Source: Gammaproteobacteria bacterium
GTDB taxonomy: Bacteria; Pseudomonadota; Gammaproteobacteria; Poriferisulfidales; Poriferisulfidaceae
Reading direction: 5' to 3'
Length of the DNA stretch: 64,000 nt
Assembly (NCBI GenBank): GCA_026706895.1
Contig: JAPOXW010000004.1
Location: forward strand, 1 to 64,000
Shown: piece after piece, positions 45,781 through 55,768 of the stretch
Layout of the letters: each line of letters starts with the position of its first letter
How positions within the stretch are numbered: position 1 is the stretch's first letter
Notes under the pieces: generated by a model
What the model saw: the letters and a program-made list of their open reading frames with translations, nothing else
The model's database searches: none
Told to the model about the DNA's origin: nothing
Program-made: the position numbers and the translations under genes

Positions 45781-46579
45781 AAGATGCTGCTTCCGGGTCC
45801 GCTACGGTTCCTGCCTCGAAAGAATTGGTTTTTACGCCCAACTCTTCAAGTGTCTTGCATAGCAGGAGGAGATCTTCCAGCGACTGAGCCTTCCCCTGCG
45901 GCCGACGGAGCAGATAGGCCGGGTGGTAGGTGGGAATGACGGGGATTCCTGATTTTGACATCTCAAATACGGTGCCGCGCAACCGACCAATGGGCGTCTC
46001 CACCTCTAGGAGGTTGTGCGCTGCCACGGCACCCAACGCCAGTATGACTTTTGGCTGGATCAAATCAATTTGGCGATCCAGATAGGGTCGGCATGTCTCC
46101 GCCTGCTCCGGCGTCGGGTTTTCATTGTTCGGCGGACGGCATTTCAGGATATTCGCAATGAACACCTGCTCCCGGCTTAGTCCGATTGTCTCCAGCATGC
46201 TGTCCAGTAGCTTTCCGGCTCGACCGACGAATGGTTCTCCTTGAGCATCCTCATCTGCTCCGGGTGCCTCACCAATCAGCATAAGGTCTGCATTTTCATT
46301 TCCCACACCGAAGACCGTATTCTTCCGGGTCCGGTGCAATTCGCAGAGAACGCATCCCGAAACCTCCTTGCGTATCACACGCCATTTGCGAAGGTGTTGT
46401 GCATCGGCGTCGAGCGTCAGGGTCGTGGTGGACTTCTCCTCATCTATCTCTTCAGCAGCCTCAGGGGCCGCTAATTCACCGTCTCCCTGCGATTCCTTTG
46501 CTGCCCCATCTGCTGCACTCTGATCTCGATGGCTCCATCGACTCAGGCCTAACTCTTCGAGGTGTGGATCACTAGGCAT
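45779..46579 (-). CDS. Family 4 uracil-DNA glycosylase
   Basis: The 266-residue protein has an acidic variable N-terminal third, then four [4Fe-4S] cysteines (GCVLCELH, LKCRPPNN, ETCRPYLD), the active-site motif GEAPGADEDAQGEPF and the HPAYLLR motif. It removes uracil from DNA. It converges with the AddB-like gene and shares direction with leuA, 30 bp away from the leuA stop. Confidence 0.93.
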   Translation of the reverse strand: MPSDPHLEELGLSRWSHRDQSAADGAAKESQGDGELAAPEAAEEIDEEKSTTTLTLDADAQHLRKWRVIRKEVSGCVLCELHRTRKNTVFGVGNENADLMLIGEAPGADEDAQGEPFVGRAGKLLDSMLETIGLSREQVFIANILKCRPPNNENPTPEQAETCRPYLDRQIDLIQPKVILALGAVAAHNLLEVETPIGRLRGTVFEMSKSGIPVIPTYHPAYLLRRPQGKAQSLEDLLLLCKTLEELGVKTNSFEAGTVADPEAAS

Positions 46580-46609
46580 GATTTTGCGGTCGGATATCAG
46601 GCTCTGGCT

Positions 46610-48148
46610 TTATATGTGATCCAGTTGCGGATGCATTCGGCCAGGTTCTCGGATCAGTTTCCCAAGCGCATTCAGGTACGCATGCGCAGATGCAATCACG
46701 ATGTCCGTGTGTGCGCCTTGTCCATTGACCACCACGCCATTTTTTCTCAGGCGCACGGTCACCTCGCCCTGGGCATCCGTCCCGGTCGTGATGTTGTTGA
46801 CCGAATACAGCTGCAATTCGGACTCCGAATTGACGATTTCCTCAATCGCTCTGAACGACGCATCGACTGGCCCTCCCCCCGAGGCTTCCCCGTCGAATTG
46901 CTCATTGCCCCGCGCCAAGGTGACACGCGCCACAGGCGTTGTCCCGACTTTCGAAGTGACCTCGAGGTCAATCAGCTGATAAACCCCTTGATCCGATTGA
47001 TCGGCTTCCACCAGCGCCAATCTCCGCAGGTCATCGTCATAGATTTCATGCTTGCGGTCCGCCAATTCCTTAAAATGGGCGAAAAAGGCATCCATTTCGT
47101 CATCCTCGATCATGATGCCGAGCTTCTGGATACGATCCATGATGGCACGCCGTCCGGAATGTTTCCCCAAGACGATTCGATTGTCGGACCAACCCACATC
47201 CTGAGCACGCATGATTTCATAGGTTTCCCGGTACTTGAGCACGCCGTCCTGATGAATACCGGATTCATGCGCAAATGCATTGGCTCCCACGATTGCTTTA
47301 TTCGGCTGTACTGGAAAACCCGTCACACTGGAAACAAGGCGTGAAGTCGGCACGATCTGGGTCGTGTTGATTTCAGTATCGCAATCAAACACGTCTTGGC
47401 GCGTACGCACGGCCATGACGATCTCTTCAAGCGAGGCATTCCCTGCCCGCTCCCCCAAACCGTTGATCGTGCATTCGACTTGGCGGGCGCCACAGCGCAC
47501 GGCTGACAGAGAGTTGGCGACAGCCAAACCCAAGTCGTTATGGCAGTGAACCGAAAACACAGCCTGATCCGAATTCGGAATACGCCCGATCAATTCTCCC
47601 ACCAGTTCGCCGAACTGAAATGGCAGGCTGTATCCCACCGTGTCCGGAATGTTGATGGTTCCGGCTCCTGCCGCGATCACCGCCTCGACGATTCGGCATA
47701 GGAAATCCCGCTCCGAACGTCCGGCATCCTCTGGAGAGAATTCCACATCGTCGGTATATTTCCGAGCCCGTTTCACTGCCGCCACGGCATGGTCGATCAC
47801 CTGTTCCGGTTGCATGTGGAGCTTTTGCTCCATATGGATCGGAGAGGTCGCAATGAATGTATGGATGCGGGGGCGCGCGGCCGTCCTCAGTGCTTCGCCG
47901 GCCCGATCGATGTCTTTGTCCAAAGCACGCGCCAGGCCGCAGACTGTACTGCCAGTAACCGCCTTTCCGATCTGCTTTACGGATTCGAATTCGTCCGGAC
48001 TGGCAATCGGAAATCCCGCTTCAATAACATCGACACGCATTTTTTCCAAGGCACGGGCGATATTCAGCTTCTCGTCCCTTGTCATGGAAGCCCCGGGGCT
48101 CTGCTCACCGTCCCGGAGTGTGGTATCGAAAATGATCAACTTGTCCAT
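46610..48148 (-). CDS. leuA: 2-isopropylmalate synthase
   Basis: LeuA condenses acetyl-CoA and 2-oxoisovalerate, committing carbon to leucine. The 512-residue protein has [13 protein letters not shown], the metal-binding HCHNDLG, and a full C-terminal regulatory domain ([12 protein letters not shown]), so leucine feedback inhibition is expected. ATG 48148 ([10 protein letters not shown]) has AGGGA about ten bases upstream and is chosen over the track's 48178. Upstream, 48149-48444 (296 bp) contains only a short hairpin without a T run at 48253-48270 and no clear leader peptide. Confidence 0.97.
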   Translation of the reverse strand: MDKLIIFDTTLRDGEQSPGASMTRDEKLNIARALEKMRVDVIEAGFPIASPDEFESVKQIGKAVTGSTVCGLARALDKDIDRAGEALRTAARPRIHTFIATSPIHMEQKLHMQPEQVIDHAVAAVKRARKYTDDVEFSPEDAGRSERDFLCRIVEAVIAAGAGTINIPDTVGYSLPFQFGELVGELIGRIPNSDQAVFSVHCHNDLGLAVANSLSAVRCGARQVECTINGLGERAGNASLEEIVMAVRTRQDVFDCDTEINTTQIVPTSRLVSSVTGFPVQPNKAIVGANAFAHESGIHQDGVLKYRETYEIMRAQDVGWSDNRIVLGKHSGRRAIMDRIQKLGIMIEDDEMDAFFAHFKELADRKHEIYDDDLRRLALVEADQSDQGVYQLIDLEVTSKVGTTPVARVTLARGNEQFDGEASGGGPVDASFRAIEEIVNSESELQLYSVNNITTGTDAQGEVTVRLRKNGVVVNGQGAHTDIVIASAHAYLNALGKLIREPGRMHPQLDHI

Positions 48149-48444
48149 TTCTGGATATTCCCTTGGCTTTGGCCCCACTATTGAAGGGGCATTGGGTCAA
48201 CTGTTGGTTCTAGGCGTTTTACGCGCCAAATCAATTGTAGAGTCGTGTAATTCTGCCGCTATCGCGGCAGCAGGGAAGCAGACCGAAGCAAAGCAACACG
48301 GCGCGCGGCCGGGTCGGGGGAATGGGAATCGTACGAACTTTTCATCACGGTGTTAGTCGGTACGGCTTCTAGAATAACCCATTTTCGACTTTTCCGCCAA
48401 CAAGAATCGGCAAATACCTGCTCGCAGAGTGCAGGAGATTCCAA

Positions 48445-49251
48445 TCAGGCGAACGAGGGCCGCCGGCGGTGGTAGTGCTTGACGTCGCGGAAACTTTCGC
48501 CGCCTTCGTCGGTCCCAGCTCCCAAATACAACTCTTGTACATCTGCCCGTCCCATCAGTTCTTCGGAGGGACCACGCAGCATGACTCGTCCGTTTTCAAC
48601 CACATAGGCTTCAGTCGCGTATTTGAGCGCGATCCGGGCATTCTGTTCGGCAACCAGGAAACTCACCCCTTCGTTCTTGTTGAGGTTCTGCACGATTTCG
48701 AACACTTCTTCAACCAATTGCGGAGCAATACCCATGGACGGTTCGTCAAGCAGAATGAGTTTCGGACGCGACATCAGGGCCCGGCCGATGGCAACCATCT
48801 GCTGCTCGCCGCCGGAGGTGAAGCCGGCTTCACTTTTCCTGCGCACCTTAATGCGGGGAAAGTATTCGTAGACCAATTCCAGATCCTTTTTCGCCTGTGC
48901 ACGGTCTTCGTGGATGAATGCGCCTGTCATCAGGTTCTCTTCCACCGTCAGATGCGAGAAGCAGTGCCGCCCCTCCAGCACCTGCGAGACACCGCTTTTC
49001 ACCAGGTCATATGCGCTCATTCCCGCAGTATCTTCACCGAGAAGCTCAATCGAACCCTTGCTGATCTCTCCACGTTCAGCCGGCAATAAGTTGGAGCATG
49101 CCTTGAGGGTTGTCGTCTTGCCGGCCCCGTTGGCGCCCAGCAACGAAACGATGGCGCCCTTCTTTACCTGCAGACTGATGCCGCGCAAAGCCAGAATCAC
49201 GCGGGCATAAGTAACTTCGATATTGTTGATGGACAGCAAGACATCGGTCAT
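48445..49251 (-). CDS. ABC transporter ATP-binding protein, LivF type
   Basis: The 268-residue ATPase has Walker A LGANGAGKTTT, signature SGGEQQMVAIGRAL and Walker B LILLDEPSMG, in the LivF subfamily (IAPQLVEEVFEIV). A C-terminal extension ends RDVKHYHRRRPSFA, a tail I associate with transporter clusters that include an AMP-binding gene. It is the last gene of the transporter array, 151 bp after the binding-protein gene, with hairpins in the gap. Confidence 0.92.
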   Translation of the reverse strand: MTDVLLSINNIEVTYARVILALRGISLQVKKGAIVSLLGANGAGKTTTLKACSNLLPAERGEISKGSIELLGEDTAGMSAYDLVKSGVSQVLEGRHCFSHLTVEENLMTGAFIHEDRAQAKKDLELVYEYFPRIKVRRKSEAGFTSGGEQQMVAIGRALMSRPKLILLDEPSMGIAPQLVEEVFEIVQNLNKNEGVSFLVAEQNARIALKYATEAYVVENGRVMLRGPSEELMGRADVQELYLGAGTDEGGESFRDVKHYHRRRPSFA

Positions 49252-49334
49252 GATTCTAGCTCCAGTTGGGTGGGGCTGAGTCTGAGGCGAAGCGAAACAC
49301 GCTTGGCGTCAGAGGCAACTTTTTCTACAAGTCG

Positions 49335-49376
49335 TCCCTCTAGAGGGAAGAGGTCGGGCGGGGGTTGCCCCCCGCC
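49335..49376 (-). promoter_or_regulatory. Two hairpins between binding-protein and LivF-like genes
   Basis: A perfect 14-bp palindrome TCCCTCTAGAGGGA (49335-49348) and an 8-bp GC stem GGCGGGGG/CCCCCGCC with loop TTGC (49357-49376) lie just after the binding-protein stop. Without a T run they are more likely to slow RNA decay, raising binding-protein levels, than to terminate. Confidence 0.5.
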
Positions 49377-49402
49377 GTTCCTCTGAATGCATACCGTTTC
49401 GA

Positions 49403-50749
49403 TCAGACGTCGAAATCGTCGCGCTGTGCGGGATCGTTGCAATCACGCGGGGTAATACCCTCGTTTGCGATTGCATTTTCCGCCTTGGCATCGATGATGG
49501 CCTGAGAAAGCTCAACGTCACCATCAATCCAGTCACTTGCGACTTCCCACTTCGTCTCGGCATAGACCCAACGCATGAACTTGGCCTGGTGGCCGCCTAC
49601 ATGGTCCATGCAGTTGGTCTTGATCTCCGGAACCAGACCGTTAGCGCCCAACTCGGTCAGGCGTGCAGTGTCCAGGTTCAGGTTCTCAAAGCCCCAGCGC
49701 ACCTGAGCGGAATTGACGTCAGCCCCGAAACGAGCCTGAGCGACACGAACCGCCTCCAGATGGATGACACCAGCCATCACGCCGAGGTTCCAGTAGTTGG
49801 AACCAATACGGGATTTGTCTTCCAGGTCACCCTGACCTTGGTCATACAGCTTTGCAACGATCTCATCGATCACCGTAGCCACACGACCCGTCGGGTGCGT
49901 AGTAATGGCCTGATAGCCATTGGCGGAAGAGCCAGCCGGCTTCACGTCACCATCGTCATTGCTCCAAATGTTGCCGATCAGGTTGGAAATCGGGAAGCCC
50001 ATGCGGACACCAGTCTGCATGGCAACCGGATTCATCACACCCCAGCCGCGCAGCACCACGTAGTCAGGCTTCGAGCGGCGGATTTTCAGCCACTGTGAAG
50101 TCTGCTCGTTGCCCGGATGGGGAACTTCGATCGCTTCAGATGAGCAATTATGCTTCTCGCAAAGCATGTGCGTGAATTCAACTGCCTCACGGCCATAAGT
50201 GGAGCCGTGGAACAGCAGGACGATCTTCTTGCCCGCCAGATTCTCCATGCCGCCTTCCAACTCGCCGATGTAGGCCGTGATGATGGAATGCTCGTCATAG
50301 GTGTTAATACCTGGCATGAAGTAGTACGGGAAGACGTCACCGCGCTGACCTTCGGTACGGCCGTGGTTGACTGCGATGATGGCAATCTTATCCTTACGGC
50401 CCTGCGCGACTAGAGAAGTGGAAATACCCACGGACAGAGGATCGAAGAACAGAGCTTGCTTGCCCTGGAATTCTTTCTGCCGGTGATAGCACTCCACACC
50501 CTTTTGGTCATTGTAGTTGGTCTCACACTCATTCCAGATGATTTTCATGCCACCGACACCGCCTTCGGTCATGTTCATCAACGTGTAGTAGTCGATGATT
50601 CCACCGAAGTAGCCGGTGCCACCCGTTGCGTACGGTCCCACTCGATAGACCGGCATGGGGATGTAGACTTCCCCTTCGGCCATCACGGGAGCGGTCGCAG
50701 ACATGGCGGTGGCCATAGCGAGACCTGTTATCCAAAGTTTGGTTTTCAT
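49403..50749 (-). CDS. ABC transporter substrate-binding protein (branched-chain amino acid family type)
   Basis: The 448-residue protein has a Sec signal peptide (KTKLWITGLAMATAMSATAPVMA) and a type 1 periplasmic binding fold (VYRVGPYATGGTGYFGG, GKKIVLLFHGSTYGREAVE, VVLRGWGVMNP). The family binds amino acids, urea or aromatic and short-chain acids; the ligand is unknown, but the linked AMP-binding protein hints at a carboxylate. AGGAGGG lies about 12 bases before the ATG. A 175-bp gap separates it from the LivM-like gene. Confidence 0.92.
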   Translation of the reverse strand: MKTKLWITGLAMATAMSATAPVMAEGEVYIPMPVYRVGPYATGGTGYFGGIIDYYTLMNMTEGGVGGMKIIWNECETNYNDQKGVECYHRQKEFQGKQALFFDPLSVGISTSLVAQGRKDKIAIIAVNHGRTEGQRGDVFPYYFMPGINTYDEHSIITAYIGELEGGMENLAGKKIVLLFHGSTYGREAVEFTHMLCEKHNCSSEAIEVPHPGNEQTSQWLKIRRSKPDYVVLRGWGVMNPVAMQTGVRMGFPISNLIGNIWSNDDGDVKPAGSSANGYQAITTHPTGRVATVIDEIVAKLYDQGQGDLEDKSRIGSNYWNLGVMAGVIHLEAVRVAQARFGADVNSAQVRWGFENLNLDTARLTELGANGLVPEIKTNCMDHVGGHQAKFMRWVYAETKWEVASDWIDGDVELSQAIIDAKAENAIANEGITPRDCNDPAQRDDFDV

Positions 50750-50924
50750 AATTTCTTTTGCCCTCCTATAAGAGGCTTTTTAGTTATGAGCTTGCAGTTA
50801 ACTGCTTTTCAGCAAGCCCCTTTGTACACCCAAACTTCCCTTTTAGCAAGTGCTCTCAGAGAGATTCAGGAGTAGTTATGGAAAATCAATAGGTTAGATT
50901 TTGTCTCTACGGCCCCGGCGCAGG

Positions 50925-52016
50925 TCAGTGCGGAAATGGCCAAGTTCGCAATTTCTGCTTCGCCGTCGCCCACAGTGCGGCCAATCCACCCGGTTCGCGG
51001 ATCAGCAACGCGATGATCAGGATGCCATACGTAATCTTGGCGACGTTGTCCACCACTGCGGTATCAAAGGCCCCTTTAAACAGGTAATCGCCTGCCCAGG
51101 AAAAGAGGATCGGAAATTCGTACACCAGGACGGTGCCGTAGAACGATCCCGCAATCGAGCCGAGCCCGCCGATAATCGCCATGAACAGGATCTCGAACGA
51201 GCGGTTCATCTCAAAAGTGCGGATTCCCAGCACCTGCAGATAGGCATAGCAGAATAGCGCCCCGCCCACGCCGCAGTAGAAACAACTGACGAAGAACGCC
51301 AGCATCTTGGTGCGTATCACCGGGATGCCGATCACGCTGGCCGCGATGTCCATGTCGCGGACCGCCATGAAGTTCCGTCCGGTCGCACTTCGCATTAAGT
51401 TTTTGGCAAATAGCGCGAGCGCGGTGACTATGCCAAGTGACATCAGGTACTTGGCCTCGAAACTGGCCATGTCCACGTCGAAGGTCTCCCCGATACCGAA
51501 CAAGTCGAAGTGGTGATCCGGCAGGGTGACCGTGGCAGTCGCATAGTTCAGGAAGTACGGATAGGAGCGGAAGAACCATAGCGCGAAATACTGCGCCGCC
51601 AATGTCGATACCAGCAGGTAGAAGCCTTTAATTCGGATACTGGGCAGACCGAAGATGATGCCAATCACGCCGGTCACCGAGCCCGCCAACACCATCGCCA
51701 GCGGCAGATTCATCCATTCCGGGCTGCGCAGCATGATGTTGAACGTGAAGAATGCGCCAAAGCACATAAAACCAGCCGTGCCGAGCGACAGCTGCCCGGT
51801 CATGCCGGTGAGAAGGTTCAGGCCGAGTGCGGCAGTGCCGTAGGCCAGGATCGGGATCAAGTGGGCCGCCAACCAATAGTCGCTGGCGATAAAGGGCACG
51901 ACAAAGATCATGAACAACATGAACACGGCCATCGCCCATTTGTCGAAAGGAATCGGAAAGAGCTTCCGATCCTCAAGGTAGCTGGTAATGAATGTGCCGG
52001 TTTCGCGATAAATCAT
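50925..52016 (-). CDS. ABC transporter permease, LivM type
   Basis: The 363-residue membrane protein has about nine to ten hydrophobic helices and LivM marks such as AYGTAALGLNLLTGMTGQLSLG and AIIGGLGSIAGSFYG. An N-terminal cytoplasmic stretch (about 25 residues) precedes the first helix. It pairs with the LivH-like permease 2 bp upstream in transcript order. Confidence 0.93.
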   Translation of the reverse strand: MIYRETGTFITSYLEDRKLFPIPFDKWAMAVFMLFMIFVVPFIASDYWLAAHLIPILAYGTAALGLNLLTGMTGQLSLGTAGFMCFGAFFTFNIMLRSPEWMNLPLAMVLAGSVTGVIGIIFGLPSIRIKGFYLLVSTLAAQYFALWFFRSYPYFLNYATATVTLPDHHFDLFGIGETFDVDMASFEAKYLMSLGIVTALALFAKNLMRSATGRNFMAVRDMDIAASVIGIPVIRTKMLAFFVSCFYCGVGGALFCYAYLQVLGIRTFEMNRSFEILFMAIIGGLGSIAGSFYGTVLVYEFPILFSWAGDYLFKGAFDTAVVDNVAKITYGILIIALLIREPGGLAALWATAKQKLRTWPFPH

Positions 52017-52018
52017 AG

Positions 52019-52960
52019 CTAGACTCTTTCAATAGTTTTCAGCCCAAACAGCCCAGATGGTCTAAACAGCAAGAAGACCAAAGCGATGAAATAGGAGAAC
52101 CAGGTTTCGATGCCCTGCACGCCTATCAAGTCACCCAGATAGATCTCGCCCAACTTTTCACCGACCCCAATAATCAGGCCACCCACGATGGCGCCGGGAA
52201 TCGAGGTCAGGCCGCCAATCAGAATCACCGGCAGTGCTTTGAGCACCGCCTCCACTAGCGTGAACGAGACGCTGACTCGCTCAGCCCACAACAGGCCCGC
52301 AATCAGCGCGATGATGCCGGTCACGGCCCACACCAGTGCCCACACCCGGGACAACGGGATACCCACCGCCATGGCGGCTAGGTGGTCGTCGGAGACAGCG
52401 CGCAACGACATCCCGGTCCGAGTCTTCTGGAAGAAAACTGCCAATATCAAAATCATGGTGCCCGCCACGATCGTGGCAAAGACGTCAAACTTGGATATCA
52501 GAATATCCAGCCATTCAATGTAGTCAACGACGAAAATCGTCATATTGACCGGATCCAGCAGTGCCAGATCCAGGAAGTCCGCCAACTGCAGACCGTGGAT
52601 TGCAGAGTCCCACATGTATTGGGCCAAGCCTTCGATCAAGATCGCCAGACCGACCGTTGCCATGAACAGCGACAGCAACGACTGGTTGGCCAGCGGGCGC
52701 ATCATGAATCGCTCCACGAGAATTCCGAATACCACCATGGTGCCCATCGAGACGGGCAGCGCCACCCAGAAATTCACTCCGCCCTCGGTCAGTTTGACGA
52801 AAGTCAATGCCGCGAACAGCAGCATGGTGCCCTGCGCGAAATTGAAAATTCCAGAAGACTTATAGATCAGCACGAAGCCGATTGCCACCAGCGAGTACAT
52901 AACGCCGGACATCAGTCCACCGACGATCAGTTCGGTGAAAAAGACCCAGTCGAAACCCAT
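52019..52960 (-). CDS. ABC transporter permease, LivH type
   Basis: The 313-residue inner-membrane protein shows LivH features: GGLMSGVMYSLVAIGFVLIYKSSGIFNFAQG near the N-terminus and GLTSIPGAIVGGLIIGVGE near the C-terminus. GAGGGAG lies before the ATG. It sits between the LivG-like ATPase (11 bp) and the LivM-like permease. Confidence 0.94.
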   Translation of the reverse strand: MGFDWVFFTELIVGGLMSGVMYSLVAIGFVLIYKSSGIFNFAQGTMLLFAALTFVKLTEGGVNFWVALPVSMGTMVVFGILVERFMMRPLANQSLLSLFMATVGLAILIEGLAQYMWDSAIHGLQLADFLDLALLDPVNMTIFVVDYIEWLDILISKFDVFATIVAGTMILILAVFFQKTRTGMSLRAVSDDHLAAMAVGIPLSRVWALVWAVTGIIALIAGLLWAERVSVSFTLVEAVLKALPVILIGGLTSIPGAIVGGLIIGVGEKLGEIYLGDLIGVQGIETWFSYFIALVFLLFRPSGLFGLKTIERV

Positions 52961-52971
52961 GCTCGTCTCCC

Positions 52972-53748
52972 TCAGTGCGTCACGCCCAGATAGGCATCAA
53001 TTACATCTTGATTGTTCTTGACTTCGTCCGGAGTGCCGTCCCCGATTTTCGCCCCATAGTCCAGCACCACCACGTGGTCGGAAATATCCATCACCACGCT
53101 CATGTCATGCTCGATCAGAACGATGGTGGTCCCGTACTCGCGATTGATCTCAAGCGCGAAGCAAGACATGTCTTTCTTCTCTTCCAGATTCATGCCGGTC
53201 ATTGGTTCGTCCTGCAGCAGCATGGTCGGTTCAGCCACCAGTGCCCGGGCCAACTCGACACGCTTCTGCAAGCCGTACGGCAACTTGCCGACCGGTGTCT
53301 TGCGGATGCCCTGCAGGTGCAAGAATTCGATGACTTCCTCGACCGCCCTACGGTTTTCCACCTCTTCGCGCCGGGCCCGGCCAATATTCAGACCCTGCTC
53401 AAGCCAGGTGGAGCGGATTTTCATGCAGCGGCCGGTCAGGATGTTCTCCAGTACGGTCATACCTTGGAAAAGCCCGATATTCTGGAATGTCCGAGCCATG
53501 CCCAACTGGGCGATCTGCCGTGGGCGCATCCGGGTACAGTCCTGTCCCTTGAAGACGACCCGACCTTCCTGCGGAACATAGACCCCATTGATGACGTTCA
53601 GCATGGAACTCTTGCCTGCGCCGTTAGGGCCGATGACTGCACAGATCTCGCCTTCCGCCACATCGAAACTGATACCGTTCAGTGCGGTTACGCCGCCGAA
53701 CACCAAGGTGATGTTGTCAATTTGAAGAATCGGGTTTCCAGCGGCCAT
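52972..53748 (-). CDS. ABC transporter ATP-binding protein, LivG type
   Basis: The product has Walker A GPNGAGKSS, the LivG-typical QLGMARTFQNIGLFQGMTVLENI and Walker B region MLLQDEPMTGMNLEEK, where an unusual Gln precedes the Asp-Glu pair. ABC signature PYGLQKRVELARAL replaces the usual LSGG. ATG 53748 is preferred over the track's 53838 because it begins at conserved sequence with GGGGAA upstream; it is separated by one base from the AMP-binding gene stop. 258 residues. Confidence 0.9.
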   Translation of the reverse strand: MAAGNPILQIDNITLVFGGVTALNGISFDVAEGEICAVIGPNGAGKSSMLNVINGVYVPQEGRVVFKGQDCTRMRPRQIAQLGMARTFQNIGLFQGMTVLENILTGRCMKIRSTWLEQGLNIGRARREEVENRRAVEEVIEFLHLQGIRKTPVGKLPYGLQKRVELARALVAEPTMLLQDEPMTGMNLEEKKDMSCFALEINREYGTTIVLIEHDMSVVMDISDHVVVLDYGAKIGDGTPDEVKNNQDVIDAYLGVTH

Positions 53749-53749
53749 C

Positions 53750-55606
53750 TCAAACGTTCCCCAAAGGCACGGTGTAGGATTCCTCGTCCACCGGGTCCGT
53801 GTAAGTGTACTCCAACGCATCGCTGTACAGCGCGTCAATCAATCCCCGGTGCTTCTCCTCGATTTCGTGGCAACGCAATTTCCGGGTCGGCGTCACTTCG
53901 CCGGCTGAGGCCATGAATTCGCGGTTCAGGATAGCGAAGCGGCGGAACTGCATGCCCGAGGTTGCCGGATCTTCAGCAAGGCCCTCGTTGACCTTCTGGA
54001 TGTATTCGCGGACCATCTCCTGCACCGAGGCGTGGGCCGAGAGGTCGGCATAACCCGTGTAGCGCAGGCTGCGGCGGTCCGCCCAGGTCCGGGTGATCGT
54101 GCCGTCAACCGTCACGACCGCGACCGGGTAGTCCCGCCCGTCTCCGAGGACAATCGCCTGCTTGATGTATTCGAACGAACGCAGACGGGTTTCCAGCATG
54201 TCCGACGCAAATGCACCGCCACCGTTCAATGACCCCATGCGGGCGATCTGTCCGTGTACGTGCAGACGCCCCTGGTCATCCAGATGACCGGCGTCGTGAG
54301 TCCGCACCCAGCCATCTTTGATGCTGTCAGCCGTTGCCTCCGGATTCTTGTAGATTCCCTTCATCTGTCCCGGTCCACGGAACCAGATTTCACCATTCTC
54401 AATGCGAACTTCCGTGTCGTCGAGCGGCAAGCCGACCGAATCCGAATTCCAATCTTCGGGGGATTGCATGGTCACGCAAGCGCAGCCCTCGACCTGACCG
54501 TACGTCTCGCGCAAGTCGATACCAATCGCCCGGAAGAAATTGAACACGTCCGGCGCAATCGCGTCGCCACCGGTCAGCGCCAGGCGCAAGCGACTTAGGC
54601 CGTAGATATTACAAAACGGGCTGAACGTGGTAATGCGCGCAAACATGAAGAGCAGCCAGTCAGTGAAGGAGTCCTTCTGACCGGCGGCCCGGTGCGAGGC
54701 GACCGTCATGACGGCACGCAAGGCTGACTTATAGATTTTGGTGTCGAACGTCCGGGCACTCTCGATCCGGTTGGAAGCATGGGTGTAGATGTACTTGTAG
54801 ACGTAGGGTGGGCCGAACAGGACGCTCGGACCGATTTCCTGCATGTTCTGCAGCACCGTATCGTCGCTCTCCGGACAGTTCAGGGTGCAACCGGTCGTCA
54901 GGGCCAGTGAAAAGGAGAAGAGGAAATCGCTGGAGACCGACAGCGGCAGATATGCCAGCAGTTCATCCTTCTCTGTGATCGTCTCGCGTCTCGCGATGCT
55001 GCGGGCCGTCGCGATCAGGGCGCCATGCGACAATTCCACAGGACGCTCCGAGCGGCCGGTGCCGGAGGTAAACAGGATGGTCGCGGTTTCCTCCGGATTC
55101 CGTTGCCCTTCCATTTGTTCCAGAAATGCGGCCGAGGCTTCAATCCCTCCCGTGGCGTCCGGCAGTGCCATCAATTCGGGCTGGGTGTAATTCTCCATGC
55201 CTCGCCCGTTGATGTAGAAAATTCTCTTCACACAGGTCTGCCCGCATTCCAGCAAGGCATCCACATGCTGCTGTTCGAACGCGAGAACGACCTCGACATC
55301 GGCACCATTAACTTGTTGCGCGAGCTCATCGCCAAACGTGTTCGTGCCGATTGGCACCACAATCCCTCCCAGGCTCTGAACTGCGAGGTAATCCAAGTAG
55401 AAGTCGGTGGCGTTAGGGCCGAAGATTCCGACCGGGGTTCCCGCCTCGACTCCGTTTTGGCTCAGCGCTTGAGCCAAGATAGAAACTTGGTCGCGAGCCT
55501 GCGACCAGGAAGTAGGATTCCAGATGCCCATCCGCTTGGTCCGAAAAGCCGGGACGTCCGGATTTTTCTTTGCTCGTTCCAGCAGTAGCGAGAGGAATGT
55601 ATCCAT
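53750..55606 (-). CDS. AMP-binding (acyl-CoA synthetase-like) protein of the transporter cluster
   Basis: The 618-residue protein has the adenylate-forming fold, but key motifs are altered. The phosphate loop reads FTSGTGRSERPVELSHG where TSGTTGxPKG is expected, and the hinge region reads HVHGQIARMGSLNGGG. YGQVEGCA and the DGWVRTHDAGHLDD segment are closer to norm. The C-terminal lysine region TPTRKLRCHEI is kept. Similar proteins accompany liv-type transporters in other proteobacteria, where vectorial CoA activation of an imported acid is supposed. It heads the operon. Confidence 0.82.
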   Translation of the reverse strand: MDTFLSLLLERAKKNPDVPAFRTKRMGIWNPTSWSQARDQVSILAQALSQNGVEAGTPVGIFGPNATDFYLDYLAVQSLGGIVVPIGTNTFGDELAQQVNGADVEVVLAFEQQHVDALLECGQTCVKRIFYINGRGMENYTQPELMALPDATGGIEASAAFLEQMEGQRNPEETATILFTSGTGRSERPVELSHGALIATARSIARRETITEKDELLAYLPLSVSSDFLFSFSLALTTGCTLNCPESDDTVLQNMQEIGPSVLFGPPYVYKYIYTHASNRIESARTFDTKIYKSALRAVMTVASHRAAGQKDSFTDWLLFMFARITTFSPFCNIYGLSRLRLALTGGDAIAPDVFNFFRAIGIDLRETYGQVEGCACVTMQSPEDWNSDSVGLPLDDTEVRIENGEIWFRGPGQMKGIYKNPEATADSIKDGWVRTHDAGHLDDQGRLHVHGQIARMGSLNGGGAFASDMLETRLRSFEYIKQAIVLGDGRDYPVAVVTVDGTITRTWADRRSLRYTGYADLSAHASVQEMVREYIQKVNEGLAEDPATSGMQFRRFAILNREFMASAGEVTPTRKLRCHEIEEKHRGLIDALYSDALEYTYTDPVDEESYTVPLGNV

Positions 55607-55687
55607 CAATTCCAGCCTTGTCGAAAGTTTGAGACGGATATTTTGCTCATCTGCTCCCCGCGAATATCTCCAAAATCTTGATGGCGC

Positions 55688-55717
55688 ATTATAGCCAAAA
55701 GGTGCTGGCGCATTATA
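55688..55717 (-). promoter_or_regulatory. Two tandem TATAATGCGCCA elements upstream of the AMP-binding gene
   Basis: On the minus strand TATAATGCGCCA occurs twice, with TATAAT at 55717-55712 and 55693-55688, 24 bp apart. Each is a perfect -10 hexamer followed by the same GCGCCA. They lie in the 159-bp gap before the transporter operon, so tandem start sites are likely. No strong -35 was found for either. Confidence 0.5.
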
Positions 55718-55768
55718 CCCAATTCTTGGTACAGACTTCGCGCGCTGAACCGGATGGTTTGCGTATCT

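Noticed and set aside
48253-48270. Hairpin CTGCCGC/GCGGCAG between the LivF-like gene and leuA as a terminator
   Set aside because: No T run follows on either strand, so termination cannot be claimed.
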